Source of the DNA: Apoda limacodes
Lineage: Eukaryota > Arthropoda > Insecta > Lepidoptera > Limacodidae
Direction: 5' to 3'
DNA length: 64,000 nt
Assembly: GCA_946406115.1 (NCBI GenBank)
Contig: OX291550.1
Span: forward strand, 21,738,722-21,802,721
Shown piece after piece: positions 22,871 to 33,168 of this stretch. The translations under genes were made by a program, and so were the position numbers. Numbering within the stretch: position 1 is the first letter of the stretch; each line of letters starts with the position of its first letter. Below the pieces are notes generated by a model. That model was not told the DNA's origin. It did not search any database and saw nothing but the letters and a program-made list of their open reading frames with translations.

Positions 22871-23807
22871 CCATGGCACTAAAGGGTTACACTTCCAGTT
22901 TCCTTTCAGTTACTTCCGGTGTTTCTCAGGGATCGCATTTAGGGCCTCTCCTTTTCCCCGTGTATATATATATGACATAAACTACGTTTTCAAAGAAGCT
23001 TATTATTTCATCACTCTTAAAATTTTATGTTTAACTTTCATTAGAAGTAAGCTTGAGTTTGATAGTGTTGTGTGAAATCCTTAATACCAAGTACATAAGA
23101 GAGAAAGAGCAAGATACTTGCGAAAGTTCAAAAGAAATTCCTAAATCACTGGTCTACCGTACAAAGCATGTTTTAGTGACAGTTAGGCCTCTGCTTGACT
23201 ATTTTATTATAAGTGTTATTTATTTTTGTACTCTCATTTTAAAGCTCTTTATTTTGATACCCAACTCGAGGTACTTAAAAAAAATGTTTTTAGCTCGCAC
23301 ATCAAAGGGCATAAAATCCGCCGTATTGATATTTTAAGCATTTTTTGTTACTAGTGTTAATCTCACAATTGAGAGTGTGCCAAAGAAATACATACTCGAA
23401 AAACATTCAGCCAGTATAAATAATAATTACCGGTAATAGGTACTGTATTCAAAAACCATTGTTGATTAAAGTCGCCCGTAATATAAACAAAACAACAATT
23501 GTATGTATAAATTGTAGAAAACTACAGTTTTTTGTAAATAAAACATAAGATTTCGATGTTCATTATATTGTACCAACAATGAAAGAAAAAACAAAAAAAA
23601 CGTATTCTCTTTTTTCATTTTGTCCGCTTAGATACACAAAGGCTACAACACTGCAACTTTTGATAGGTATTGTTCTTTCAAAACTGCCACGTTTAAAAAC
23701 GGCATCTGATTATTTGCTTCTTTTTTCATCTGTACCAAAAAACTTTCTAAGAAAATCTTGAACCTATCATTTTACTACTTCGTCTTGAGTAGAAAATATT
23801 TATACCT
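22871..23807. other. No recognisable feature
   Basis: 22915-22965 resembles LINE motif B ('cttccggtgtttctcagggatcgcatttagggcctctcctttt' reads as a worn GVSQGSHLGPLLF-type box at 22917-22955), so a small LINE scrap is possible. Otherwise AT-rich. Open stretches at 23053-23337 and 23579-23761 show nothing protein-like. Confidence 0.35.
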
Positions 23808-24110
23808 AGCTTTTGCCCGCGGCTACGCCCGCCCTAAATTTGGTTGACGGCGAGGGATTCTTACGAAAACTCCTAGATTTAACTAAGAAATTTGTTATAG
23901 GAAGCTATAGCTGCAGCTATGGTTCGTTCGTGGAATTCGGTTATAGCTACTCCTGTGGGAACTTTGTGTTTTCCGGAATGAAAAATAACCTATGTTCTAC
24001 TCCAGGACGTAACCTATTAGTTTGCCAAGTTTCATCCCGATCCATTAAGTGGTTGAAGCATGATTGAGTAACAAAAACCAAACATCCAAACTTTCGCATT
24101 TATTTATTAA
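23808..24110 (+). repeat. Lep1-like non-autonomous element, copy A
   Basis: Begins CTAGCTTTTGCCCGCGGCTACGCCCGC and passes through 'gaattcggttatagctactcc', 'tgttctactccaggacgtaacct' and 'gtttcatcccgatccattaagtggttgaagc', ending AAACTTTCGCATTTATTTATTA. I recognise this as a widespread lepidopteran element resembling the Lep1 Helitron-like family; the class is from memory. No ORF of its own: the 84-codon stretch is a by-product. Confidence 0.6.
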
Positions 24111-24139
24111 TGGGATAGCCGGTAATTAAGTACAGCTGG

Positions 24140-24418
24140 TACTTCATGAATTTTGTCCACGGCTCTACCCGCCCTAAATTTGGTTATTGACCTGGGATTA
24201 ATTATACTAATTAAATAGTTTATTTGACTTCGGTTACAGTTATTTCCGCGGGAACATCTGATTTTTTTGGAATAAAAACTATCCTTTGTGCTTCCCTGGG
24301 ACTCAAACAATCTCCATAATAATTTCATTCAAATCGGTGCATGTATGAGTGACTTATGAAGATACAAACAGACAGACAAACAAACTTTCGCATTTATAAT
24401 ATTTATTATTATTATATA
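24140..24418 (+). repeat. Lep1-like element, copy B, with ATT microsatellite
   Basis: Same order of blocks as copy A, in the same orientation ('cacggctctacccgccctaaatttggtta', 'cgcgggaacatctga', 'ctccataataatttcattcaaatcgg', 'caaactttcgcatttataatat'), then a TATT/ATT repeat at 24397-24415. It lies about 30 bp after copy A, so the pair may be a tandem insertion or a duplicated module. The two copies are strongly diverged. Confidence 0.55.
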
Positions 24419-24527
24419 GAAATCTGTTGCATGATTTCACTCGGAACGACATACAGACTAACAAGAAAGTGATTTAATAAAAACGTGGTAACAATAATAA
24501 TAATAAAATAGTTATTTATTATGCTGA

Positions 24528-24553
24528 GCTGCAAAGTAACAACTTTGCAGCCT
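24528..24553. repeat. Perfect 10 bp hairpin
   Basis: GCTGCAAAGT-AACA-ACTTTGCAGC, just outside the Pao/BEL element's left end. It was part of the target DNA; the function is unknown. Confidence 0.6.
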
Positions 24554-24572
24554 TTTATAACAAAAAACTATT

Positions 24573-24730
24573 TGGCGCGAGTGTTTATTGTGACGATACC
24601 ATATGCCTTAACATTTGACCTGTCAAAGGATTATATGTGACTGACTGAGATGCCGGTTCACCCAGAGTAGCGACAATCCTATTAACCTTGTCACGCGCCG
24701 CAGTCCAACTTAATAAATCTTTACTAAACA
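24573..24730 (-). repeat. 3' LTR of the Pao/BEL element
   Basis: 158 bp. On the minus strand it starts TGTTTAGTAAAGATTTATTA and ends ACACTCGCGCCA. It is preceded by a polypurine tract (GGGGCGGGG, complement of 24733-24741) and followed by the target duplication AATAG (minus strand). Short for an LTR, but both ends are supported by the 5' LTR start and the duplication. Confidence 0.75.
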
Positions 24731-24782
24731 AACCCCGCCCCAGCCAGACCGTGTCTGGATGAGGATAAACCGAGCCAAAGCC

Positions 24783-25214
24783 TCAATCTACTGGCAATCG
24801 ACAAAGCGTCACAAAGGCACGCTTCAGCACTGAATCCCCTGCCATGACCTCTGCGACCCGCGGGATACCGTCCGAACCAGGGAATAATTGCACGATGCGA
24901 CCTAAACGCCATTGCAAGGGCGGTAAATTTGAGTCTTTTAATAGGACAAGGTCTCCGACGCGCGGGGGGTTGGTTTTATCCGTCCACCGAACCCGTTGCT
25001 GTAACAAATGTAAATATTCCGAAGACCACCGACGGTGGAACAATTGCGTAATTTGTTGAAGCAACTGAAAACGCGATAACCTATTAGCTGACACATCGAT
25101 GAAGGGGTATTCAGGCAAGGAGGTTAAAGGACTACCGATCAAGAAATGGCCTGGAGTTAGCGCTTCCAGGTCATTAGGATCCGACGAGATCGGACAAAGC
25201 GGTCGTGAGTTCAA
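24783..25214 (-). pseudogene. Pao/BEL integrase C-terminal domain (DUF5641-like)
   Basis: A 143-codon frame that opens NSRPLCPISSDPNDLEALTPGHFLIG, the hallmark start of the domain after the BEL/Pao integrase core. It continues with WRRWSSEYLHLLQQR-type and GDLVLLKD segments (HRRWSSEYL here), then LQWRLGRI and a final KRAFVTLCRLPV. This domain follows the catalytic core in all BEL/Pao elements and is thought to aid target DNA binding. It is intact over its length but out of phase with the integrase core upstream. Confidence 0.8.
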
Positions 25215-25229
25215 TACCGCTTCGACGTT

Positions 25230-26120
25230 GCAAAATACCGTTTATAATTCCTCAAACGTAAGGACCGTTTCACCAATCACACGGCGGAGGTGAGTTTTGG
25301 CGACCTTGACAGCTGCTTCGAAAATACCGCCCCACGAAGGATAGCCGGGAGGATCAAAAATCCAAGTCACGTCCGAATCAATATACGTGTGATTGTCCGA
25401 CAAAACCTAAAGGACTTCCTTCAGATAGCGATCTGCACCCTTGAAATTTGTGCCACAGTCCGAGCAAATTAAATGAGGGAGACTACGCCGACTGACAAAC
25501 CGCGACAGACATGCGACAAAGGCCTCCGTAGACAAGGCTGAAACGAGCCTCAGATGCACAGCCTTAGAAAACAAACAGACGAAAACGCATAAATAGGCCT
25601 TAACCTGTCTGGCATTGCGAACACTTGACGTCTTCACCAAAAACGGACCCGCGAAATCCAACCCAACCTTAGCAAAAGGTCGAGCGGGCCGGACCCGATC
25701 GGACGGCAAGTCACCCATTTGTGGCTGAGTCAAGGTTCCCTTTAACCTATAACAAGGGATACATTTAAAAATGACGCTCCGAACTGCTCGTCTGGCGGAC
25801 AAAATCCAAAAGTCTCGCTGCAGACAAGCCAACAATGCGTTGAGATCGGCATGAAAGTTCCTAATATGGCGGTCCCTGATCAGCAACTCAATAAAATGGC
25901 CGCTCTTGGGCAACAAGAGAGGATGCCGAGCCCCATAGTTACGAAACCTACCACCCACTTGCAAAAACTCCGACTCGTCCAGAAACAAATTAAGACGAGC
26001 CAGACTTCCCCGCAATTTCCCGTTCTCTGGACGGAGAAGACGAATTTCCTTCCCAAACGAATAGGCCTGTACCAGTCGAACACAGGTGAGGAGAGCATCC
26101 TGACGCTCTTCAGGAGACAA
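25230..26120 (-). pseudogene. Pao/BEL integrase core, interrupted
   Basis: The frame 26120-25407 carries the H2C2 zinc-binding region (HIRNFHADLNALLACLQR ... CIPCYRLKG), which binds zinc before the catalytic core, and then the core itself: the first catalytic Asp in KVGLDFAGPF and the second in ICSDCGTNFKG, where SDNGTNF is usual (Asn replaced by Cys). A stop codon follows at about 25408. The catalytic Glu segment (GGIFEAAVKVAKTHL) is still readable at about 25330-25290, in a different frame. Integrase would insert the cDNA copy into the genome; this one is dead. Confidence 0.8.
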
Positions 26121-26225
26121 GACTGAAGACGTCCTTGGCTGTGAACTGTTCCTTAAGTTGTGGAGAAACCTCTTTATCCAAACAGTGACACCAACGAGCT
26201 TGTTGAGAGAACTGAACCGATTAAG

Positions 26226-26891
26226 TTAGAAGTTCGGTGAAGTGTCTACAATCTGCTCAACAGCAAAGACCTTTAACCCCGGCAGAGGTTCAACGAACTC
26301 CACAACTGTATGAGGCCAAGTGTCTTCAGGAGAGGTCAGCCAGTCAGGACCCCACCAGAGCGGGTGATTCATGATCTGCGAGGCAATCAGGCCCTGTGAA
26401 GCGCAATCTGCGGGGTTCAAGGACCCTGGCACGTGACACCAATCCAGAGATACCGCAGAAGACTGGATTTGGGAGACATGATTGGCCACGAAGGACTCTA
26501 GGGCATGAAGGGACGCCTTGAGCCAAGACAAAACGATTTGGCTGTTTGTCCATGCCGTGACGGATTCAAATTGGACCCATTGACCCAAGGTGGAGAAGAC
26601 ATGGTTGAGGAGTTGATTCAGCAATGTAGCTCCAGACAACTCCAACTTGGGGATTGTCAATTTGGTCCGCAAAGGTGCAACCTTACTCTTTGCGACCACT
26701 AGACTGACGCGGACATGACCATTGCTGTCAACGGTGCGGAGATAAACGACAGCTGCAAAACCGGATTCCGACGCATCAGAGAAGCCTTGAAGACTGGCCC
26801 GATAATGACCTGGGGGTAAGATCGACCGAGGCACGGAGACATGTTGAAGGTCCGAAAGTGTCTCATAAAAACGTAGCCAGTAAGACAACAA
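26226..26891 (-). pseudogene. Pao/BEL RNase H domain
   Basis: 221 codons open. GFSDASESGFAAVVY carries the first catalytic Asp of the Pao-type RNase H, IPKLELSGATLL the catalytic Glu, and AWTNSQIVLSWL the position where TDSxIVL is usual (Asp replaced by Asn). CHVPGSLNPADCASQGL is a conserved element downstream (normally NPADxxSRG). RNase H would remove the RNA template during reverse transcription. The Asn at the third acidic site suggests loss of activity. Confidence 0.8.
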
Positions 26892-27829
26892 GTCTCCGGT
26901 CTACGGGGTATCCCAGTCGAGACCAGAAATCCAAAGCTCCTGTAGGAAACATTTGACCCAAAAGACTACAGGAGCCACCCAACCATTGGGATCAAAGACA
27001 CGCGCTACTGTGGACAGAACCAGCCTTTTAGTCCACCTCTTCATTGTGTCCGACGGTTCAGCCGAGTACGTGAAGATATCCTGAAATGGCCGATATTGAA
27101 CTCCGAGGACCGGGATGGAGTCAGGATTCTCAGGATTCTGGAAGAGGTGGGGCTCCTACTGATCTTCTGACGGTAAGTCTTCCAAGACGGCAGGTGAATT
27201 GGAAATCCATTTCCTCAGTTCGTAACAAGCCGATTAGCTCAACCCTCAGGACTAACGCCTCCTCCACAGACGAAGCACCTGTACAAATATCGTCTACGTA
27301 AGCGTCAGAAGGGAAGACAGCAGCTGCGCGTGGGAAATTCAGACGCTCACGATCAGCCAAGTGAAGCAACGAGCGAATGGCTATAAACGGGCTCGACTTT
27401 AGCCCGTAGGTATTGGTGTTCAGCTCATAAACAACCAATGGAGAGGCCGGATCCTCTCTCCACACAATGAGCTGAAACCGCCTATCTTCTGGGTGTATCA
27501 TGACCTGACGGAATATCATTTTTATGTCAGCCACAAATACAACCTGGTGGCGACGAAAAACCAGTCAAGATGTCCGAGATGTCAACCTGAAGCTTAGATC
27601 CCGACATCAGGCAGTCGTTCAAGGATACACCCGAAGATGTAGGCGCCGAACCATCGAACACCACCCGTATCTTACCATTTTTAAAGACGGCGTGATGTGG
27701 AACAAAATAATGTTCGTTGCCTTCCAACTCGAACTGCGAAACCGACATGTGACCGAGAGATTCGTCTTCGCGCATAAAATTCAAGTATTTTGTGCGGAAT
27801 TCTTTACCACGACGCATCCGGCGCTCCAT
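26892..27829 (-). pseudogene. Pao/BEL reverse transcriptase, frameshifted
   Basis: Frame 27829-27527 has YFVPHHAVFKNGKIRVVFDGSA, the typical start of the Pao RT palm. Frame 27534-27130 has MADIKMIFRQVMIHPEDR (catalytic Asp of motif A) and the motif C box AYVDDI (catalytic YVDD), intact. The frames overlap and differ, so a frameshift lies at about 27530. Downstream (27110-26895) an RVFDPNGWVAPVV segment, conserved between RT and RNase H, is readable in another frame. It would copy the element's RNA into DNA; here broken. Confidence 0.82.
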
Positions 27830-28054
27830 GGATAATAACCTTTTTTCGACTATTTTACAGGAGTCACCCAGGCGCGGTCGAGGGGATAAGAAAGGCAGTC
27901 GAGTAAAAATTCATTGATTCCATTACATTCATTTCATTCAATTTCCCAAAAACGCTGAAGGGAGTCAGCGAGCGAGAGTCCCACTTGCACCGACGAATCC
28001 GTAGACGCCTGAGCGGCGAGAGAATGTGCTGGGCCCATTATAACAGATCCGAGA
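27830..28054 (-). pseudogene. Pao/BEL protease-RT linker, degraded
   Basis: Lies between the protease and RT frames. I see several frame changes and no conserved motif; a short CATTC/CATTTC tandem (27916-27940) interrupts it. Confidence 0.4.
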
Positions 28055-28504
28055 TCAGTCGGAACAGCGACCAACCCACCTGGCCTTGTCCAGTCCGAGC
28101 AATCCAAGGACATCGGCGCCAAGCAGAAGTTCCACAGGACCAGGTAGGTGGAACCTTTCATTGGCCAACTGCAGGCCGGACGAGAGATCCAGCACGTCCG
28201 TCGGCAGGGGCACTTGAGGGTGATGACCTAAAATATCTCTCAGGACATCAGCTCCTAGTTGATACCGCATACTAGGATGGAGCAAGGAGAAAAAGGAAAA
28301 CGAGACTGTACCCACAACGTTGTCCACCCGTAGACCCCCTATTCCAGCAATCCCATGACTCCGCGAACTTACCCGTAAGCGGAGACGCTTCACCAGCCAC
28401 AGCGATATTAGACACCCCTGAGCGCCTGAGTCCAAAATGGCGCGCACAACCACACCAGGTCCACGCGGAGAATGAACAAGAACCAGTGCAGGCAAAACTG
28501 CCAC
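28055..28504 (-). pseudogene. Pao/BEL aspartic protease
   Basis: 149 codons. VVVRAILDSGAQGCLIS carries the active-site DSG (Asp-Ser-Gly) of the retroviral-type aspartic protease, in the context usual for BEL/Pao ('LLDSGSQ'). Further on HGIAGIGG is the conserved flap-like segment, and LPGPVELLLGADVLGLL the conserved C-terminal ILLGAD box. The domain would cleave the gag-pol polyprotein. The domain itself looks complete; the frame before it is shifted. Confidence 0.8.
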
Positions 28505-28639
28505 GAGTCAACGGGCGTTGGCCCGACCCGAGCGCCGTACTTGGCCCCGGGGCTCCTGTGGCTCATAATGCCCCACGCGGGCATAAGTGGCTGCCGAGAC
28601 GCGCGTGCCATCGGCGGCGCGCGATAACCACTCGATCCC

Positions 28640-29050
28640 ACCCTCAACTCGCGACTAACGCGAGGACGCTCCGCGATAGAGGGTAAGGGTGGTGACTGAC
28701 GACCATCCCGTGGGCTCGCCTGAGCGGGGAGGAGAAGGTCTTTGTCGCACTGGGGATGAGGGCGATTGGGTTCGATTCGGCGGCGACGAACCCCCGCCCG
28801 TGTGAGCCGTAGACACACCTCCATGAGTCAATCGAGGACCATCCTCTCGGATGGGCATACATAAGTCCGGGTGGTGACCCCCACCACACTTTAGACAAGG
28901 TCGCGGCTGTCGACAGACCTTTGCTAGGTGCTCCCTCAAACAATAATAACATAGACCTAGCTACGGATCAGAAATCGTTTTCGGGCGACCCCAGATTTTT
29001 TGAACTGGTGGCATTCCAGAATGGTGTGTCCCGGTCCATAACACACCACA
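28640..29050 (-). pseudogene. Pao/BEL gag zinc-knuckle region, in two frames
   Basis: On the minus strand three Cys/His knuckle-like motifs follow each other: a CYGPGHTILEC segment at about 29045-29013, CYYCLREHLAKVC at about 28955-28915 (with frame change), and CLKCGGGHHPDLC at about 28900-28860. Multiple knuckles are normal at the C-terminus of BEL/Pao gag and bind the element's RNA. A Pro/Ser/Arg-rich, low-complexity linker follows (28850-28510) toward the protease. Frames are shifted relative to each other. Confidence 0.65.
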
Positions 29051-29199
29051 CCGTTCAATCCGTTCAACTGTCAAAATTCTGGGAGTCGAAACGACCCGGT
29101 TCCTCACGATGTCCTGGGACGAGGTTGTTGACGGGGTCCAGACTGGGGTTGTTGACGGGGTCCAGACGGGGCCAAAAATCGTGACGGTCCCGATTGTGG

Positions 29200-29593
29200 C
29201 TAGACGGGTAAGTTTTCGAGCTTCCTACTTAGATCTTCCAAAAATGACACTAAAGTGTCGAAAGTAGGTATATGTGACGCCGAGTCACCTCCGTGCAACT
29301 GTTTGAAACGAGCCCTGACGTCATTGGGCAATTTATTTAAAACAATATGCAACAATAAAAATGACCACTCTGATACAGGGAATTTTAGGCCTCTTAACGC
29401 ATTCGTCGCTACCAAAATAGGGTTAAGCAGGTCCGACCGCAGCTGGTTAACCGAAGACAGTTGTGAAATACCTAAAATGGCAGCTACATGTGTATCCGCA
29501 ATGCGACAGTTATTTTGGTACCGCTTTACTAATAACTCCCTGGCTATATTATAATTGACATCAGTGATGTCCAAATGTTTTATCAAACAGAGG
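29200..29593 (-). pseudogene. Pao/BEL gag, middle part (downstream of the gypsy insertion)
   Basis: 128 codons open, starting within the gag at the insertion site. NIARELLVKRYQNN and the following ADTHVAAILGI segment are conserved in BEL/Pao gag (DUF1759-like). WSFLLLHIVLNKLPNDVRARF and the FLEDLSRKLE end fit as well. Codon phase at the junction shows that this part was in frame with 36374-36500 before the gypsy element entered. The frame is clean up to 29200. Confidence 0.8.
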
Positions 29594-29597
29594 GGCT

Positions 29598-29778
29598 TAT
29601 TAACTTAATATTTAGAAATAATGAAATACTTTCTGGAATCACGGATATATCTTTATTTTTCACTGATACACCCTTCTAACCAAAAAAAAGCACCCATCTC
29701 TCATTTTTTTTCCTCTTCAAAGATTACCATCCTTTTTTTCTTTTTTTTCTATTCGTTTTTTTGTTGCCATCGCTAACA
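29598..29778 (-). repeat. 3' LTR of the gypsy element
   Basis: 181 bp. On the minus strand it starts TGTTAGCGATGGCAACAAAA and ends AAATATTAAGTTAATA. About 14 bp longer than the 5' LTR through small indels, mainly one of 14-20 bp at 29672-29700. The purine-rich GGAGGTTGG (complement of 29784-29792) lies just upstream and could be the polypurine tract. Confidence 0.75.
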
Positions 29779-30035
29779 GTCAGCCAACCTCCAATAGGAA
29801 TGACCCTATTCCGATTCGGCCATTCGATTATACATGAGTATAGCTTTATACTATGTTATATACCTTCCGACCTAATGACCATACTGCTTGACGATCTTCG
29901 GGATTTCTGGAAAAAATAATAAATATAGTTAATATAAAAAAGATTATGATAATATTTGCATTTTCTCATCTGGTAAGCATATTGTAAAATAAGAGTGCGG
30001 CTATACTTATTTTAATATAGATAGATTATTCAACA

Positions 30036-30425
30036 CTGATCACCGCAATGACACGGCATATTTCAGTCCAATCAATCATACTGATCACCGAAATAATACG
30101 GCTTATCTCAGTTTACTCATTTCTGATCACCGCAGTGACACGGCATATCTCAGTTCATTTAATCATACTGATCACCGAAATAATACGGCATATCTCAGTT
30201 TTTTTAATTATACTGATCACCGAAATAGTTCAGCATATCTCAGTTTACTCATTTCTGATCACCGCAGTGACACGGCATATCTCAGTTCATTTAATAATAC
30301 TGATCACCGCAATGATACGGCATGTCTCAGTTTATTTAATTATACTGATCACCGAAATAATTCAGCATATCTCAGTTTACTCAATTCTGATCACCGCAAT
30401 GATACGGCATGTTTCAGTTTAGCTT
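30036..30425. repeat. Minisatellite, 42/45 bp units with 132 bp higher-order period
   Basis: Nine units each starting CTGATCACCG, at 30036, 30081, 30123, 30168, 30213, 30255, 30300, 30345 and 30387. Spacings are 45, 42, 45, 45, 42, 45, 45, 42, so three units form a 132 bp higher-order repeat. All spacings are multiples of three, which keeps a 124-codon stretch open on the plus strand (30048-30422), opposite to the element's genes; I regard it as non-coding. It sits between the integrase remnant and the 3' LTR. Confidence 0.8.
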
Positions 30426-30596
30426 AATTTTACGATACTAACATTAGATACATCTCCTTTTCGTTTTTGTACAGCAGTTCACTATTCACGTAGTCCATAA
30501 GCATTTATCTCTTAACATCGTATTATCTGAAAAATCAGTTATGGAATGGGATATTATAGTTGATTGCGTCGTATGTATCGAGGCTATCTTCGTGAT

Positions 30597-30725
30597 CACT
30601 CACTCTTATCTGTTGTGGTGAAGGTAATCCACCTTTTTAACGCATCAGCAGGGTAAATGCTTCTATATTTACGCTTGGAGTGACCATCGATACTTGATAC
30701 CTGATAGCGGTCGTTACTTAAAACG
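30597..30725 (-). pseudogene. Gypsy integrase C-terminal remnant
   Basis: On the minus strand about 40 codons read NDRYQVSSIDGHSKRKY and on to YPADALKRWI before a stop. This is the form of the last segment of gypsy integrases in insects ('DRYxVxxxxG'). The catalytic core that should precede it is absent; RNase H ends about 15 bp away, so a deletion joined the two. Confidence 0.55.
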
Positions 30726-30739
30726 GCAGTAATCCTGGG

Positions 30740-31054
30740 CTAATCCCACCGGGCTATTCGGGGTATTAAATCTCTTTTTCTTAGAGTGGTCCTTAGAGCG
30801 TTGCAGTCAGTGTATACCCTGAATTCGATACCCAACAAATATGTACGAAATCTTTTTAAAGACAGGACTACCGCGAGTGTTTCTAACTCATAGGAATGAA
30901 GATGCTCTTCTTCCTTGGTTGTCTGCTTACTAAAATATACTACAGGTTTCAATGCAGATTTTTCATCTGGCTTTTGCAGTAATATACCACCCACTCCCAG
31001 TTTACTTGCGTCGCAGTGAACTTCAGTCATATATGTCGTATCATATAATGCCAA
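30740..31054 (-). pseudogene. Gypsy RNase H domain
   Basis: Open over 104 codons. VHCDASKLGVGGIL (first catalytic Asp), YELETLAVVLSLKRFRTYL (catalytic Glu) and VYTDCNALRTTL (catalytic Asp; TDxxAL usual) are present in order, so the active-site residues visible are kept. The frame ends at RIARWD, where the deletion of integrase begins. Confidence 0.8.
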
Positions 31055-31060
31055 AATGGG

Positions 31061-32051
31061 TCAGTTTAGATCAATCAGTTTAGATTTTATTTCTTCGAAA
31101 GCTTTATCCTGTTTCTGATTCCACTGCCATGGAACATTAGACTTAGTAAGATAAGTTAAGGGTTTTGCGATGTTTGCGAAGTTGGGGATAAATCTGCGAA
31201 AGAAACTTGCCAAGCCTACATATTGCCTAACTTGATGTACGTTTTTGGGCACAGGGAATGAGGTTACTGCTTCGGTTTTCCTGCTTCCGGGTCTCAAGCC
31301 CTCACTCGAGACCTCAAAGTCCAAATAATCTAGCTCCTTTACGAAAAAATGACATTTAGTTATATTTAAAGTTAAACCAGCGTTCCGTAGAGCCATGAAA
31401 ATCTCTTGCAGTTTTGCTATACCTTCGTGAATCGAAGAGGCTGGTGATAAAATATCATCCTTATATGGAATAGCCAGGTCGTATCTGTTTTAACATAAGG
31501 CTTTATTCACCATATGTTGAAAGACAGCAGGGGCATTTGCAAGCCCAAACGGCATACGGGTGTATTCGTAATGACCATCGGGTGTTACAAAGGCCGTCAC
31601 ATGCTTTGACGCATCCTCCATAGGAATCTGATAATACCCTGATTTTAGATCGACACTGGTAAAGTACACCTTCCCACTAAGGCGATCTAATTGATCGTCC
31701 ATGACAGGCATCGGATACGAGTCTTTGACAGTATTTTTATTTAGGCGAAATTCACCATACTTTTTTTTTCACCAAGACTATAGGGCTTGCAAAGGGTGAG
31801 TTAGACTCTTGAATCATTTTTGCGTCTAGTAGTTCGTTAATAAGACCATGCACTATTACCCTTTCATTGTATGGTAGTCTGTATGGTTTATAAGAAACAG
31901 GTGAATCATCTTCTAATTGTATGTGCATCGCTGTAGTGTTTGTTGACCCTAACTCGTTCAAGTCGAATGCAAAACAATCCCCAAATTCGTTTAGCAGATC
32001 CAATAGCTGTTGCTTTTGTTGTTCATTGAGATCTTCACCTATTTGTAACAT
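31061..32051 (-). pseudogene. Gypsy reverse transcriptase, in three frames
   Basis: Frame 32051-31752 is the N-terminal part (PYRLPYNERVIVHGLINELL, SPFASPIVLVKKK). Frame 31711-31490 has YFTSVDLKSGYYQIPM (catalytic Asp of motif A) and MPFGLANAPAVFQHMVN (motif B). A stop follows at about 31488. The motif C box is readable just after it, at about 31470-31450, as YKDDIL, where YLDDIL or YVDDIL is usual: both Asp are kept, the X residue is changed. Frame 31396-31061 has LNITKCHFF, the VRQYVGLASFFRRFIPNF box and the WQWNQKQDKAFEEIK box. A frameshift also lies near 31715-31750. Confidence 0.82.
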
Positions 32052-32053
32052 AT

Positions 32054-32386
32054 CTATGGAAATTCTGTTATTCTTAGTACTAAGAGTAGTATTATTATTG
32101 TCACCCGTTTTCGCTCAAATTCCTGTGGTACACTTGTTAAAATAAATTTATCGTGTATTGGTAAGAATTGTGCCCGAGTCAACAATAGGTCTTTTTTTAA
32201 TTGTATATCTTCATTACTAAAGTTAATAACAGGTATGCATTCTAGACCATTCTCGATACTATATGCACCTGGCAAAATCATTATTTCTTCGCCCTGCTTG
32301 AACGATGTGTTTCCTTGTATGTAAATATGTCCAGTATAATCAACATCACACCGTATTTTGACTATCTGCATGTTTCTCAATACCAC
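32054..32386 (-). pseudogene. Gypsy protease-RT linker
   Basis: 110 codons between the protease and RT frames. No catalytic motif. Contains 'ENGLECIPVINFSNEDIQL', a type of segment often found between protease and RT in gypsy polyproteins. Frame differs from both neighbours. Confidence 0.5.
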
Positions 32387-32442
32387 ATCTTCAGCGTTAT
32401 TTACTCGTATTATATTTGTTTCTGTCTTATTAGAATAGAGTA

Positions 32443-33168
32443 TCAGACAGGAATTTGTTTTAAAACCACAACATCATTCATTTTCGTGACATTTTGACCT
32501 AGCAGTAAATCTGTACTCAGATACTCGTCGGGAACTATATATGCCCCAACAGTAGCTTGCACAAAATCTAATGATATATTTATTAGGATTTTCCCTATTG
32601 GTTGCGTGGCACCAAATGCAAATCCCTTTATAATAGGAAAGTCCTTATCATCTTGATTTATATTAAGTTCCTCCGCTATGCTTCTTTTTATAATAGTGCA
32701 CTGACTACCAAAGTCCACAAAGGCGGTCATTTTTTTTCCGTTTACTATGATAAATTTATTGTATATATTTCCACATTCATCATGGGCTATAAAACGTTGC
32801 ACTTTATTTACATTACCGGTTGTTTCTGCACTCAAAGGTTTTTTATTATTTTCTGTGGTTAAATCTCGTCTACAATATTCACTTACGTGCCCTAGACGGT
32901 TACATTTTGTACATTTTTGAGGTTCTTTCTTACACTTAGGTGCTATATGACCTGGTTCCGAACAGTTGTAACATATGTAACTGGGTTTACTGTTGCTTCT
33001 GTTATTCCTATTGAAATCGAAATTCTTTGACCCGAGTGCCCCTTTTGATGGTATATTATATGGTATATTCGTTTTTTTAACATCCTTATAGTTATTTCTT
33101 ACTGTAATACTGCGTAGGTATTTGAGAAGCCTATTGGGCGTTCTAAAATTAGCCCCTTGAGCATTCAA
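32443..33168 (-). pseudogene. Gypsy gag zinc knuckles and protease
   Basis: 241 codons. Two CCHC zinc knuckles, CYNCSEPGHIAPKC and CTKCNRLGHVSEYC (about residues 66-105 of the frame), bind the element's RNA. The aspartic protease follows: its active-site triplet reads AFVDFGSQCTII, so Asp-Phe-Gly where Asp-Ser-Gly or Asp-Thr-Gly is expected, a change likely to impair cleavage. The C-terminal box STDLLLGQNV is normal (usually 'DxIIGxD' or 'LLGxN'). The frame continues upstream toward gag with a stop at about 33170. Single continuous frame otherwise. Confidence 0.8.

Noticed and set aside
30048..30422. 124-codon open frame on the plus strand
   Set aside because: It is produced by the 42/45 bp minisatellite whose units are multiples of three. 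It runs antisense to the element's genes and has no start context or composition suggesting a protein.
30036..30425. Regularly spaced repeats that could suggest a CRISPR array
   Set aside because: Units are contiguous and similar along their whole length without unique spacers, and they lie in a eukaryotic retrotransposon.
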